Below, piece after piece: positions 1 through 8,153 of a stretch of 11,739 nt of DNA. Position numbers and translations under genes: made by a program. The DNA is from Methanothrix sp. (lineage in GTDB: Archaea; Halobacteriota; Methanosarcinia; Methanotrichales; Methanotrichaceae): positions 1 through 11,739 of the forward strand of contig JAQTYS010000067.1 in assembly GCA_028688175.1 (NCBI GenBank), written 5' to 3'. The notes beneath the pieces are model-generated. The model was not told where the DNA came from. It did not search any database and saw only the letters and a list, made by a program, of their open reading frames with translations. Every line of letters starts with the position of its first letter. Positions within the stretch are counted from its first letter, which is position 1.

Positions 1-196
1 AACCTATGTTAGAGCGCACTGTCGTTTTGCTGTAGCCGGTCTTCTCGGCCAGTGTATCGAGCGACATAGGTTCGCTTTCCAGGAAAAGGGTGCCCCTGAG
101 TATGCCCATCGCATCTCTCCACCCATTCTTTTGGGCGGATTTAACGCAAGCATCAATGATGGGCTTCTTTAGCGCCAGCTTTTCTTCATCATTCAC
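1..196 (-). CDS. GbsR/MarR-family transcriptional regulator, 5' part only
   Basis: This is the N-terminal part of a winged-helix DNA-binding regulator; the gene runs off the left edge. Reading the minus strand from GTG at 196 gives 65 residues ending in a helix-turn-helix segment (S-L-D-T-L-A-E-K-T-G-Y-S-K-T-T-V-R-S-N, about residues 45-63). I count about 24 identities over 55 aligned residues with the regulator at 4102-4605, including the shared block TGYSK-TV-SN, so the two are paralogues. A second in-frame GTG at 214 is an alternative start; no strong ribosome binding site decides between them. A TATA-like box about 25 nt upstream of 196 would allow a leaderless transcript. The gene is divergent from the exporter unit, which suggests that it controls it. 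The ligand is unknown. Confidence 0.8.
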   Translation of the reverse strand, partial: MNDEEKLALKKPIIDACVKSAQKNGWRDAMGILRGTLFLESEPMSLDTLAEKTGYSKTTVRSNIG

Positions 197-218
197 ATTA
201 TGCCAGTCGATCACAACC

Positions 219-228
219 TTTAAGTATT
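219..228. promoter_or_regulatory. TATA-like box in the divergent intergenic region
   Basis: TTTAAGTATT reads as an archaeal TATA-type element on both strands (AATACTTAAA on the minus strand). On the plus strand it would place transcription start near 250, about 30 nt before the exporter start. On the minus strand it would place it near 198, beside the regulator's GTG at 196. One AT-rich box may therefore serve both directions. This rests on composition and spacing only, and no clean BRE element is visible. Confidence 0.3.
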
Positions 229-279
229 TTGCGATTATTCGGTTCGTTCGACAAAATCCGAATGGAAGGTTTTATTGGC

Positions 280-2607
280 ATGATTGGCATGGAACAATTA
301 GGTGGGTGGATAACCAGAAATCCGATAATAATCATAGCCATAGCAGTTCTCATGACTTTGGGTTCTCTTCACTACGCACAAAATATAGAGAGCCAGGGCA
401 TGACTACAGAGACCTTTGTGTCAAAAGATTCGGCCCTCTACCAGCTATATGATCATCTCTATCAGGAAAACTTCGGCTCTGATGGCAATATGATACTGAT
501 AGAGGGCGACGATGTGGCAAAAGCCGAAGTTCTTTCGGCCAGCCTGCGCCTGTCCGATCACATGAAGAAGGTTGAACATGTTACTGGTGTATCGAGCATA
601 GCCGACATCGTAGCCGATGCGGAATATGAGATAAGCGGCATCCGCCGGATCCCCTCTCAAGAGAGGATAGACGAGATCCTGACCAACGCAGGCACAGCTG
701 TCCAAAGCCTAATGCCTGATCGCAAACATTCCAGAATGATTGTGGGCATGCCTACTTCAGGCGTCCTTTCTGAGGCACAACGAAGCAAGCTCCTCCTCGA
801 AATAAATAATGCACTCGATTTCGCAGAATTTCCTGCGGGGTATAGCACCATCGTCACGGGCGACCCATCATTCCAGGCATCAATTACGGCGCTGATGAAC
901 AGTAGCAATGGCTCGATCCTTGCACTGTGTGGGGTGCTGATGGTTGTCGCTCTGCTTTTGTTCTTCAGGCATGTCAGATGGTCGCTCCTTCCCATACCCG
1001 TAGTCTTACTGGGCATAATCTGGACCTTCGGGGCCATGGGTCTTTTCCATATAAAGATGAGCATGGTCACATTTGCTGCTTTTCCCATCATGATAGGAAT
1101 AGGCATAGACTATGCCATACAGTTCCACAACCGAATAGATGAAGAGTTAAGCAAAGGAGAACCCATTCTAGACGCTTCCATAAATACCATAAACCATGTG
1201 GCTTTTCCTGTAATAATCGCTCTGACTGTGACTGTGGCAGGCTTTGTCTCGCTTCTCAGCTCCTCTGTGCCTATGATCAACGATTTCGGAAAGATCTGCA
1301 TCATCGGCCTTATCATGTGCTACCTCTCCGCCCTCTTTGTGAACGTTACAATCCTTTATCAGTCAGAAAAAAGATCCCCCAGAAAGAAGAAGATGGAAGG
1401 CCATTCTGAGGATGGCTCATCATTTGGGGCAATCGTCCAGAAGATGGCAACATACAGTATCGAAAAATGGAAACCAGTGCTGGCTGTAGCTTTGATCTTC
1501 GCCCTTGCCGGAAATTATGCAGACACACTGGTCCCCATAGAGACGGATTCTAAGAATTATATTCCTCAGGATCTGGCCCCACTGATTGATCTGAAACATA
1601 TGAAAAATATCTATGGCGGGACGGACTCAATTAATTTTTTAATCCAGGCGGACGATGTTACGGACCCGGAAAATCTCAGGTGGATAGATGATTTCGAGAG
1701 CTACCTGTTGACAGCCAGAGAAGACCGGACGCAAGCAACTACAAGCATCGCCACTTATGTCAAAGCAGCCAATGGTGGAGAACTGCCGGATGATAAAACG
1801 AGAATAAGGGAGATAATTGCCACTCTGCCTTCGTCCGTAACCAATGCATACCTGAGCGGCCATAACCTCGCAGTTGTTAATGTTAATATAGGCGATGTCC
1901 AGAGTAATCTGGGTACGGAGGGCATGTCACGATTGATCGCGTCGTACGAAGACGACCTGGCCTGGAATACCCCGCCACCTGGGATTTCGGTCAGGATAAC
2001 TGGCCAGTCGGTGCTTATGACCACGGTCATGACTGCTCTGACATCAGGCAGAGTGGAGATGTCTCTGCTCGGCTTAGTCCTGATATTCATCCTGCTCCTG
2101 ATAATATACAGAGATCTCATCAAGGCCTTATTGCCTGTGCTGCCCATGCTCGTAGTGATCGGCTGGATGGGCCTGGTCATGTACTATGGCGGCCTGAAGT
2201 ACACCCCTCTCACGGCCACGTTAGGCGCTCTGGTTCTGGGAGTAGGCTCGGAGTATGCCATACTGATGATGGAACGCTTCTATGAGGAGCTAGGCAATGT
2301 CGGCGACCCCTATGAGGCAATGAAGATCACTGCCAACCGTATAGGTTCGGCTCTGATGGCGTCGGGAATGACAGTAATCTTTGGTTTTGCCGCCCTGATC
2401 GCATCGCCCTTCAACATCATCAGCAACTTCGGGGTGGTGACTGTGATGTCAGTAGTACTCGCTCTCTTCACCACCTTCACAGTATTCGTTGTCTTAGCGA
2501 TTCGAATGGAAATTCAACGTGAAGTATTTGAGAATGCTAAACAGGACCTTAAAAAAGCAATTTCTTTAATCAACAACAAATCAGGGAGAAAAATCAATGG
2601 ATATTAA
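280..2607 (+). CDS. MMPL/HAE3-family RND exporter
   Basis: This is a 775-aa polytopic membrane transporter of the RND superfamily (hydrophobe/amphiphile efflux-3, MMPL type), probably driven by ion gradient and moving lipid-like or amphiphilic substrates. It shows the duplicated RND layout: one N-terminal membrane segment, a large extracytoplasmic loop, five clustered segments, then the same again. The fourth segment of each half carries the family signature, GIGIDYAIQF near residue 277 and GVGSEYAIL near 656, each followed by an acidic E-E stretch. The reading frame is open from TTG 229, but I chose ATG 280 because GGAAGGT at 264-270 lies 9 nt upstream and leaves a short cytoplasmic N-terminus before segment 1; ATG 262 and 289 are alternatives. 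It overlaps the next gene by 11 nt. The substrate cannot be read from sequence. Confidence 0.9.
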   Translation: MIGMEQLGGWITRNPIIIIAIAVLMTLGSLHYAQNIESQGMTTETFVSKDSALYQLYDHLYQENFGSDGNMILIEGDDVAKAEVLSASLRLSDHMKKVEHVTGVSSIADIVADAEYEISGIRRIPSQERIDEILTNAGTAVQSLMPDRKHSRMIVGMPTSGVLSEAQRSKLLLEINNALDFAEFPAGYSTIVTGDPSFQASITALMNSSNGSILALCGVLMVVALLLFFRHVRWSLLPIPVVLLGIIWTFGAMGLFHIKMSMVTFAAFPIMIGIGIDYAIQFHNRIDEELSKGEPILDASINTINHVAFPVIIALTVTVAGFVSLLSSSVPMINDFGKICIIGLIMCYLSALFVNVTILYQSEKRSPRKKKMEGHSEDGSSFGAIVQKMATYSIEKWKPVLAVALIFALAGNYADTLVPIETDSKNYIPQDLAPLIDLKHMKNIYGGTDSINFLIQADDVTDPENLRWIDDFESYLLTAREDRTQATTSIATYVKAANGGELPDDKTRIREIIATLPSSVTNAYLSGHNLAVVNVNIGDVQSNLGTEGMSRLIASYEDDLAWNTPPPGISVRITGQSVLMTTVMTALTSGRVEMSLLGLVLIFILLLIIYRDLIKALLPVLPMLVVIGWMGLVMYYGGLKYTPLTATLGALVLGVGSEYAILMMERFYEELGNVGDPYEAMKITANRIGSALMASGMTVIFGFAALIASPFNIISNFGVVTVMSVVLALFTTFTVFVVLAIRMEIQREVFENAKQDLKKAISLINNKSGRKINGY

Positions 2608-3652
2608 ATCTGCCATAACCATGGCCGTCATGTTGACACTTCTGGCAACATGTCAGGCCCAGAACACCTATATACCCTATGAGCTAGGTGGAGACAATTA
2701 CTATACCATGTACGGTAGTCCGGATCTCAGAGCCAGCATTTCCGGTACAGATGAGTTTGAGAGGGGAGATACCGTCACACTGTACTTGGATCTGACCAAT
2801 TACGGAAGAATCATCGGCTTCAAAGAGGATCAGACTCCTCAAAACCCTAAAGAGTTTGCGCTGGCTGCAGCCGAGCTGCAAGAGGAGTATAAGAAGCCTA
2901 CTGCGTTGGGTATCACCGCCAGCCTCAACTCAAAAAGCCGAGAGATCGATGTTAAGTCCGGCGACCAGGTGGTAGCGTCACTTAAATCAGGCGATAAGAC
3001 ATCGTCACCCTTGAAATTCACTCTGAAGATTGGAGAGCATGCTCCAGCCGGAAAATATCCGCTCAATCTGAATATCTCTTACGACTATCAGGATAATGTT
3101 CGAGTATATGCCTCCCAGCTTGTCACCAGCGGCAGCACACCCACTCTGGCCAATTTTCGGGAATCCTATATCTACCAGAAGGCCAACCAGACGCTGCCCA
3201 TCATGGTAATTGTCAAGAGGCAAGCAGATTTTGAGATCTTGAATAGCTCGGGAGTACTCTCTGCCGGGTCCAAGAAAGCGCCAATTTCAGCTACCTACAA
3301 GAATATCGGTGAGGACCCCATCAAGGATGCAGTAGCAAGGCTATCCATCTTCAAGCCCTTCTCATCTACTGACGATCAGGCATTCATCGGCACATTGCAG
3401 CCGGGAGAAGAGAAAACTGTGGTCTTCCGGTTGGATGTGGACTCAGATGCCACGCCCAAGGAATATGGGATCAACAGCGAGATCAAGTATACCGACTTAA
3501 ATGGCGATAGCGTCATCTCCGAGAGCATGAAGATACCTGTTGTGGTCAAGGCTGCCTCCTCATCACTGCTTCTGCCTGTAGGAATTGTCCTCATCGTCAT
3601 AGTGGTAGCTGGTGGGTACTTATATCGAAAGAAACAGAAGAAGGCCCGCTAA
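2597..3652 (+). CDS. COG1361-type S-layer domain surface protein
   Basis: This 351-aa protein appears exported and anchored at the cell surface. Residues 1-22 form a signal peptide (hydrophobic TMAVMLTLLAT core; the LATC run is a poor lipobox). The middle has two beta-rich, CARDB/COG1361-like regions (about 45-185 and 210-315) with typical phrases such as GDTVTLYLDLTNYG, PAGKYPLNLNISYDY and LQPGEEKTVVFRLDV. Three N-x-S/T sequons (NIS, NQT, NSS) fit archaeal N-glycosylation. A membrane helix at about 322-341 is followed by a basic tail (YRKKQKKAR), so the bulk faces outward. AGGGAG at 2583-2588 lies 8 nt before the ATG, and the start overlaps the exporter's end. COG1361 proteins are often encoded beside HAE3 exporters in methanogens, so it probably acts as the exporter's extracellular accessory subunit; that role is inferred. 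Confidence 0.85.
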   Translation: MDIKSAITMAVMLTLLATCQAQNTYIPYELGGDNYYTMYGSPDLRASISGTDEFERGDTVTLYLDLTNYGRIIGFKEDQTPQNPKEFALAAAELQEEYKKPTALGITASLNSKSREIDVKSGDQVVASLKSGDKTSSPLKFTLKIGEHAPAGKYPLNLNISYDYQDNVRVYASQLVTSGSTPTLANFRESYIYQKANQTLPIMVIVKRQADFEILNSSGVLSAGSKKAPISATYKNIGEDPIKDAVARLSIFKPFSSTDDQAFIGTLQPGEEKTVVFRLDVDSDATPKEYGINSEIKYTDLNGDSVISESMKIPVVVKAASSSLLLPVGIVLIVIVVAGGYLYRKKQKKAR

Positions 3653-3701
3653 TCATCACATGGCCTTCTCCTTTAGAGCGATAAAGCACGAAGGAGTTCT
3701 T

Positions 3702-4109
3702 ATGGATGAGGTAATTGAGTTGTCAAGCTGGAACGATCGCTTGTGGGCCTGGCTGATAGATGTTCTTCTTATGGGCATCCTCTGGCATAGAGTTGTGATC
3801 GTTTTGAAAGTAGATGCAATTAGCATTAGTGGAGTCCTGCTGCTGGCAGCAATATTATTCATTTATTGGACGGCATTGGAAGGTTATAGAGGGCAGTCGC
3901 TGGGAAAGATGCTCCTCAATATAGTGGTAACTGGCCCTCTTGGCGAGAGCATTCGATTTAGTGACGCAGCTATTGAGGCATTTGGAAAAGCATTTCTGCT
4001 TCCCATCGACTGTCTCATAGGCTGGTTTGCTCATCGGAAAGCCAGGCAGCGTCTATTCAATCGAATATCTGATACCGTTGTCATCAGGCGACCGGAGCAT
4101 TATGGATAA
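3702..4109 (+). CDS. RDD-family membrane protein
   Basis: This is a 135-aa integral membrane protein of the RDD family, whose function is generally unknown (transport is suggested for some members). The family's conserved Arg and Asp lie at the N-terminus (S-W-N-D-R-L-W-A-W-L-I-D), followed by two membrane segments, the typical G-Q-S-L-G-K-M-L-L-N loop, another hydrophobic segment, and a terminal N-R-I-S-D-T-V-V-I motif carrying the last Asp. I chose ATG 3702 because AAGGAG at 3691-3696 sits 5 nt upstream; an in-frame ATG at 3660 has no such site. The gene starts 49 nt after the S-layer gene and overlaps the regulator that follows by 8 nt, so it belongs to the same unit. Its role is probably envelope-related, inferred from context. 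Confidence 0.85.
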   Translation: MDEVIELSSWNDRLWAWLIDVLLMGILWHRVVIVLKVDAISISGVLLLAAILFIYWTALEGYRGQSLGKMLLNIVVTGPLGESIRFSDAAIEAFGKAFLLPIDCLIGWFAHRKARQRLFNRISDTVVIRRPEHYG

Positions 4110-4605
4110 TGAGGATGAAATAGCAGGCTCTTCCAATCAGGATGTGAGAAGGCACATCATAAATGCCTGTATTCAGTGGGGCAGAATGAAAGGATATAGC
4201 GATTCGATCGGTTTTCTATGGGGATTGACGGTCCTGGCAAGAGAGACCGCATCTCTGGATGATCTGGTCCTGCAAACCGGTTACAGTAAGTCGACTGTAA
4301 GTTCAAATATGAACCTGTTAGAGGGCCTGGGACTGGTCAGGCGCATTGTGATACCGGGTGATAAGAGGCATATATACGCACCGATTGTTGACCCGGAAAC
4401 CATTATGACTAACATGCTGGATACCATTGATAGAGAAATCCTCCTCTTTTGCGATGCTTTGGACAGAACTGAAAAGGAGCTGGCGGCAGAAAGCTCAGAG
4501 GAAAAATGGCTGGCAGAGCGGGTGGCTACTCTTCGGCAATCCTATGAGAGGGGCAAAAGAGTGATCGAAATTATAAGAGAGAAAAACTATATTGAAACAC
4601 TATAA
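4102..4605 (+). CDS. GbsR/MarR-family transcriptional regulator
   Basis: This 167-aa winged-helix regulator closes the exporter unit. Residues about 10-90 hold the DNA-binding domain (S-L-D-D-L-V-L-Q-T-G-Y-S-K-S-T-V-S-S-N recognition region, then a wing around GLVRRIVIPGDKRHIY). Residues about 95-167 form a charged, helical, coiled-coil-like region suited to dimerisation. ATG 4102 lies inside the end of the RDD gene (8-nt overlap), with GGAG at 4094-4097 just upstream, which implies translational coupling. It is clearly related to the partial regulator at the left edge of the window. GbsR-type proteins are usually local repressors, so control of this operon or of its divergent promoter is the likely job; the signal is unknown. 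Confidence 0.85.
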   Translation: MDNEDEIAGSSNQDVRRHIINACIQWGRMKGYSDSIGFLWGLTVLARETASLDDLVLQTGYSKSTVSSNMNLLEGLGLVRRIVIPGDKRHIYAPIVDPETIMTNMLDTIDREILLFCDALDRTEKELAAESSEEKWLAERVATLRQSYERGKRVIEIIREKNYIETL

Positions 4606-4609
4606 AATA

Positions 4610-4628
4610 ATTGGCGCTTGAAGCCAAT
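4610..4628. terminator. Short inverted repeat between convergent genes
   Basis: ATTGGC and GCCAAT form a perfect 6-bp stem with a 7-nt loop in the 50-nt gap between two convergent genes. TTGGCG (4611-4616) can pair instead with CGCCAA (4645-4650). There is no clear U-tract, so a role in transcript ending is only suggested by position. Confidence 0.25.
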
Positions 4629-4655
4629 AAGATGCTTCTTGCGCCGCCAAGAGCT

Positions 4656-6020
4656 TCAATATCCCTTCTCTGTCCGGGTCATGTTGTTGTAGAACTTGAA
4701 CTTGTCTCTGTCCTTATCCTGCATCAAGACATAACCAATTCTCCTATCGTCCAGATGCTCGGCATACTCCTCTTTGGCGTCATCCCGGCAGGAGGAGCAG
4801 GCACCTCTGGGAATGGATACGCAAAATGCGCTGTTCAGGATGCCGTAGCCGCGCTGGGCTGAGGTGGTGATGGTCATGTATCCGGCGCAGTCGGGACAGA
4901 GGCGAACTACCTCTTCCTGGTTTTCGTTGATCATGTCGGTATCGTAAAAGATGCGTCTCTTGCGACGGTAGAAATCGCCAGAAGCTGCCAGCGCGTCCTC
5001 TACCAGTTCGTCTCTCTCTTCCCAGATCTTCTGGACCTGAGAGACGGTGTGCTCGATCTCCCGCACCATGGCCGGCGACTGCTCGAAGCGACCGGGCACA
5101 TAGTCCGGCTCCTTAACATGAGAATAATCAAGACCTGCCATGGCCTGGATGATGCCCGTGTTCACATAAGGCAGGGCCGTCTCCACGGCATAGCCGCCCT
5201 CCAGGACGCAAAGGTCTGGAGCCAGCTTTTCGTTGAGCCGGGCATAGCCGTTGGCTGAGAAGCGCATATTGGCCAGCGGATCGGTGTAGTGATTGTCCTG
5301 GCCTGCTGAGTTCAGTATCAGGTCGGGCTTGAAATCATCCAGGATGGGAAGGATGAGATTGTCCAGGACGTAGTGAATGCCCTCGTCCGTGGTGCCAGGA
5401 GGCAGGGGAACGTTCAGTGTTCTGGCCAGGGCCTGCGGTCCGCCCATCTCATTGACAAATCCCGAGCCTGGGTAAAGGGTGTGACCGTCCTGATGGAAGG
5501 ATAAGCAGAGGACATCCGGGTCGTGCCAGAATATCTCCTGGGTCCCATCGCCGTGGTGCACATCGGTATCGATGACGGCGATCCTCTTGTGGCCGTATTT
5601 CGTTCTCAAGTACTCGACCATGATGGCCATGTTATTGATATTACAAAAGCCGCGGTTGCCGTGCACCACGCGCATGCTGTGATGGCCAGGCGGCCTGACC
5701 AGAGCAAAGCCGTTTCTGATCTCGCCCTTCTCCAGGGCGTCAGCTAGAGTAAGGGTGCTGCCGGCGGCGATGAGGTGGGCTTCGGTCACCTGGCTTTCCA
5801 CATCGGGAACGCAGAAATGAGCGCGAGCCACGTCCTTTTTCTCGGCCAGACGGGGTTTGTACTCCTCGATTTGGGGCAGGTCCATCAGTCCCTCCTCGAA
5901 GATCTGGTCGCGGGTGTAGAGCAGCCTCTCTTCCCGTTCCGGGTGGGTGGGCGAGATGGCCCAATCAAAGGCCGGGAAGAATATGAGGCCCGTCTTGCCT
6001 TTCTTGCCTTGGGATGACAT
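4656..6020 (-). CDS. Histone deacetylase-superfamily amidohydrolase with C-terminal zinc-ribbon-like domain
   Basis: This 454-aa protein is a zinc-dependent deacetylase of the class II HDAC / acetoin-utilisation / acetylpolyamine amidohydrolase superfamily. The catalytic domain (about 10-300) shows the tandem His pair in RPPGHHS (H113, H114), zinc ligands D153 and H155 in IDTDVHHGDG, the third ligand D242 in SAGQDNH, and the active-site Tyr in LEGGY (Y277). SAGQDNH differs from the more usual SAGFDAH. About 150 residues follow, including two CxxC pairs (C375/C378 and C408/C411) that look like a zinc ribbon; typical single-domain members lack this. I chose ATG 6020 over GTG 6029 because GGAGGTG lies 6 nt upstream of the ATG, and the GTG is part of that site. 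It starts 2 nt after the hydantoinase stop, so the two form one operon. The substrate (protein acetyl-lysine or a small acetylated amine) cannot be told. Confidence 0.88.
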   Translation of the reverse strand: MSSQGKKGKTGLIFFPAFDWAISPTHPEREERLLYTRDQIFEEGLMDLPQIEEYKPRLAEKKDVARAHFCVPDVESQVTEAHLIAAGSTLTLADALEKGEIRNGFALVRPPGHHSMRVVHGNRGFCNINNMAIMVEYLRTKYGHKRIAVIDTDVHHGDGTQEIFWHDPDVLCLSFHQDGHTLYPGSGFVNEMGGPQALARTLNVPLPPGTTDEGIHYVLDNLILPILDDFKPDLILNSAGQDNHYTDPLANMRFSANGYARLNEKLAPDLCVLEGGYAVETALPYVNTGIIQAMAGLDYSHVKEPDYVPGRFEQSPAMVREIEHTVSQVQKIWEERDELVEDALAASGDFYRRKRRIFYDTDMINENQEEVVRLCPDCAGYMTITTSAQRGYGILNSAFCVSIPRGACSSCRDDAKEEYAEHLDDRRIGYVLMQDKDRDKFKFYNNMTRTEKGY

Positions 6021-6022
6021 TT

Positions 6023-7726
6023 TCAGCACCTCCCCCAGGATGGTAGAAGGCCTGCCGGAATCTCCATTCGCACGTCCATCAGTCTGCCCACGGTTGACCA
6101 GCCTCGAATCATATTGAAAACCTCGCTGTAAGTAACCTCGGCCTCAGCAGCGTACTCGCTGATGCCGAGAAGCGCTGCCCGCTCGGCTAATAGCCGTCGA
6201 GCCAGACGCTCTGCCTCTTCTAGAGTCATTTTTTGGTTTGTCACTTTTCCGGTTAGACCATCTTCGGCCACAGCGTATTCTTTGCTTTCCGTATCGATGT
6301 GCAGGTTCAGGGTTAAGGTGGGCCGGGCAACGGCGGCACCGATGGCATTGGCCACGCTGGCATACTGGGGCACAATGGCCGCCGCTTTGAGCCGGGCGGC
6401 AACCAGGGGCACCAGGGCGGGAGCGCCTCCGCCCACGCCCACAACGCTCTGAGCGGAGAGAGACTCTCTCTTCATGATCTCCCAGATGCGATAGGCGGGC
6501 TCCTGCTCCCATTCCCGGAACATCTCATTAACCTCAAAGACGATCTTGTCCACTACGCCGTCAACCACCTTTTGGGCCGCCTCCTTGTTTGTGCAGCCCA
6601 GGCCTTTGGCCAGGATTTGCATGGCCTCCTCAGCCTTGGCGGCGTCGCCTATTTGGGAGAGTCCCAAAACTCGCAAGGCATCGGTGGGCGTGGGTCCATT
6701 TCCTCCCATGCACAGCGGCGGTCCGTCCCGGTGGGGGCCGACGGCCAGGCTGATGCCGCAGTCACTGCCCTCGCCGCCGTCCTTCTGGCCGCAGACGGCA
6801 ACGGCGCTGTCGCCGCCAATGGCAATCGACTTGACGGCAAAGGCTCGCACATGGGTGAGAAGAGAGCCGACCCGCGCTCCTTTGGCTGAGAGGAGGGGCT
6901 TGCCTGAGAGGATGAGGGCCAGGTCTGTGGTCGTGCCGCCGATGTCCACGACGACGCTGCTCTGGCCCGGATCTGTCAGGGCCATTACTCCCATGATGCT
7001 AGCGGCAGGCCCGGAGAATATGGTCTCTACAGGCATTTGCACAGATTTGTCCAGGGGAAGGGTCCCGCCATCCGCCTTGAGGATATAGACCGGAGAATTG
7101 ATCTTGCGCTCTTTGAGAGCTTTAGCCACATCTTTAGCAAAAAGCTCATAGCTGTCAATGGTAGCGGCGGTAAGCATGGTAGTCGCTGCCCGGCGGGGGA
7201 AGTTGAGCTGACCGGAGACTTTATGCCCCAGCTCGATCTTGCTGCCCGGCATGGCTGCGGCCATTATCTCGCCGACCTTCAGCTCGTGAGCATGATTTCT
7301 CTGGCAGAATTTGCCCACCACGGCCACACGAGAGAGGCCCTGGCTCTTGATCCGGGCCGCAGCCTCTTTGATCTGGGGCTCTTTTAGCCGATCAATCTCT
7401 TTGCCGCGAAAATCGATAGCACCGTCGAGGATGATGCTCTCGCCCAGGGCGTAGTCCCTGGGGTTGGTTCCCGGTCCCGGTATGAGCACTAAAGCCACTG
7501 GATCGGTCTTGCCCTCTGCTATCATATTAGTAATCAGGGTAGTGCTCAGGACCACTCGCTCGATCTTGCGGGTGTCGATGCCCTTCACCAGCTCGTCCAA
7601 GGCTCCCAGGAGGCACTTCAACAGGTTGTCGTGATCTGTCGGCACATATGCGGTCTTGACAACCTTGCTCCCGTCTACGACAACGGCATCCGTGGTGGTG
7701 CCGCCCACATCAATTCCTATAAGCAT
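6023..7726 (-). CDS. Hydantoinase/oxoprolinase family protein (HyuA-like)
   Basis: This 567-aa protein belongs to the ATP-dependent hydantoinase/5-oxoprolinase A family (ASKHA fold), which hydrolyses cyclic amides or carboxylates related substrates at the cost of ATP. Two phosphate-binding motifs are visible: IDVGGTTTD at residues 5-13 and DIGGTTTD at 261-268. SGPAAS (238-243), GGDS (304-307) and a GVGGGAP turn in the C-terminal third are also family features. It resembles the shorter archaeal type; bacterial HyuA proteins are usually longer and have a HyuB partner, and no hyuB is present here. The start ATG is preceded by an AGGCGAG-like site. It is first in an operon with the deacetylase. 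The true substrate is unknown. Confidence 0.87.
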   Translation of the reverse strand: MLIGIDVGGTTTDAVVVDGSKVVKTAYVPTDHDNLLKCLLGALDELVKGIDTRKIERVVLSTTLITNMIAEGKTDPVALVLIPGPGTNPRDYALGESIILDGAIDFRGKEIDRLKEPQIKEAAARIKSQGLSRVAVVGKFCQRNHAHELKVGEIMAAAMPGSKIELGHKVSGQLNFPRRAATTMLTAATIDSYELFAKDVAKALKERKINSPVYILKADGGTLPLDKSVQMPVETIFSGPAASIMGVMALTDPGQSSVVVDIGGTTTDLALILSGKPLLSAKGARVGSLLTHVRAFAVKSIAIGGDSAVAVCGQKDGGEGSDCGISLAVGPHRDGPPLCMGGNGPTPTDALRVLGLSQIGDAAKAEEAMQILAKGLGCTNKEAAQKVVDGVVDKIVFEVNEMFREWEQEPAYRIWEIMKRESLSAQSVVGVGGGAPALVPLVAARLKAAAIVPQYASVANAIGAAVARPTLTLNLHIDTESKEYAVAEDGLTGKVTNQKMTLEEAERLARRLLAERAALLGISEYAAEAEVTYSEVFNMIRGWSTVGRLMDVRMEIPAGLLPSWGRC

Positions 7727-7761
7727 TTTATCTCGCCTTTCGATATGCGCTAAGTTAAAGT

Positions 7762-7769
7762 GGTATATC
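7762..7769 (-). promoter_or_regulatory. Possible TATA box for the hydantoinase-deacetylase operon
   Basis: On the minus strand this reads GATATACC, preceded by an A-rich stretch that could act as BRE. Transcription would start near 7738, giving a short leader that still includes the ribosome binding site of the hydantoinase gene. This is assigned by spacing and composition only. Confidence 0.25.
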
Positions 7770-7824
7770 GGCTTTGTGGTCTTTAGATAGTGACCTTGGT
7801 GGACAAATTTTAGTAGGTAGTAGG

Positions 7825-7840
7825 AAGGTTAAAAAACCTT
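7825..7840. repeat. Perfect hairpin AAGGTT-aaaa-AACCTT
   Basis: A 6-bp inverted repeat with a 4-nt A loop lies between the hydantoinase promoter region and the Doc remnant, just after a short TAGTAGG direct repeat (7811-7823). It could be an old toxin-antitoxin operator or simply chance in AT-rich DNA. Apart from this hairpin and the possible TATA box, I see nothing recognisable in 7727-7862. Confidence 0.3.
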
Positions 7841-7867
7841 GAAATTCTCATTGAATGCCTGACCACG

Positions 7868-8153
7868 ATGGAAAAACTCACTGAAAAAAAGGTTATTCAG
7901 AAAAGCGGCTCAAGCGCTATTTTTAGCAGATCGTCATCCATTTTGGGATGGTCAAAAGAGAACGGCTTTTGCGTTAACCGACTTCATTTTAAGAGAAAAT
8001 GGCTATCGTTTTGATAGAGGTGATAGAGCCGAGATAATGGGTGTAATAGTAAGAATAGCCGAATACAGGTGCCCTGAAGGAGAAGAAATAGATACAATTG
8101 CAAGATGGGTAAAAAATAAGGCTCTAATGCTGGAAGAGTCACATCTTGGCTAG
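7868..8153 (+). pseudogene. Fic/Doc-family toxin remnant (N-truncated, frameshifted)
   Basis: From 7902 the frame encodes a clear Doc-type Fic C-terminal domain: K-A-A-Q-A-L-F-L-A-D-R-HPFWDGQKRTA, then F-A-L-T-D-F-I-L-R-E-N-G-Y and a closing helix, with a TAG stop at 8151-8153. The motif matches the Fic active-site pattern HPFx(D/E)GNKR, with Gln in place of Asn. This frame has no ATG before the motif. The preceding helix (from ATG 7868: MEKLTEKKVIQK) lies in another frame, and dropping one A from the AAAA run at 7901-7904 would join them as V-I-Q-K-A-A-Q. The remaining N-terminus of a normal Doc protein (about 125 aa) is absent, and no Phd antitoxin precedes it. In intact family members this domain modifies target proteins (Doc phosphorylates EF-Tu). 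Confidence 0.8.

Noticed and set aside
229..279. N-terminal extension of the exporter from TTG 229
   Set aside because: It falls in the promoter region, next to the TATA-like box, and has no ribosome binding site; ATG 280 has one and gives a normal N-terminus.
90..452. A 120-aa plus-strand ORF at the left edge
   Set aside because: It is antisense to the partial regulator and out of frame with the exporter; the translation shows no family features.
6144..6512. Long open frames opposite or alongside the hydantoinase and deacetylase genes (also 6546-7088 and 4611-4862)
   Set aside because: They are shadows of G+C-rich coding sequence; the translations are Arg/Pro/Ala-rich with no domain, and the opposite strand or frame carries clear families.
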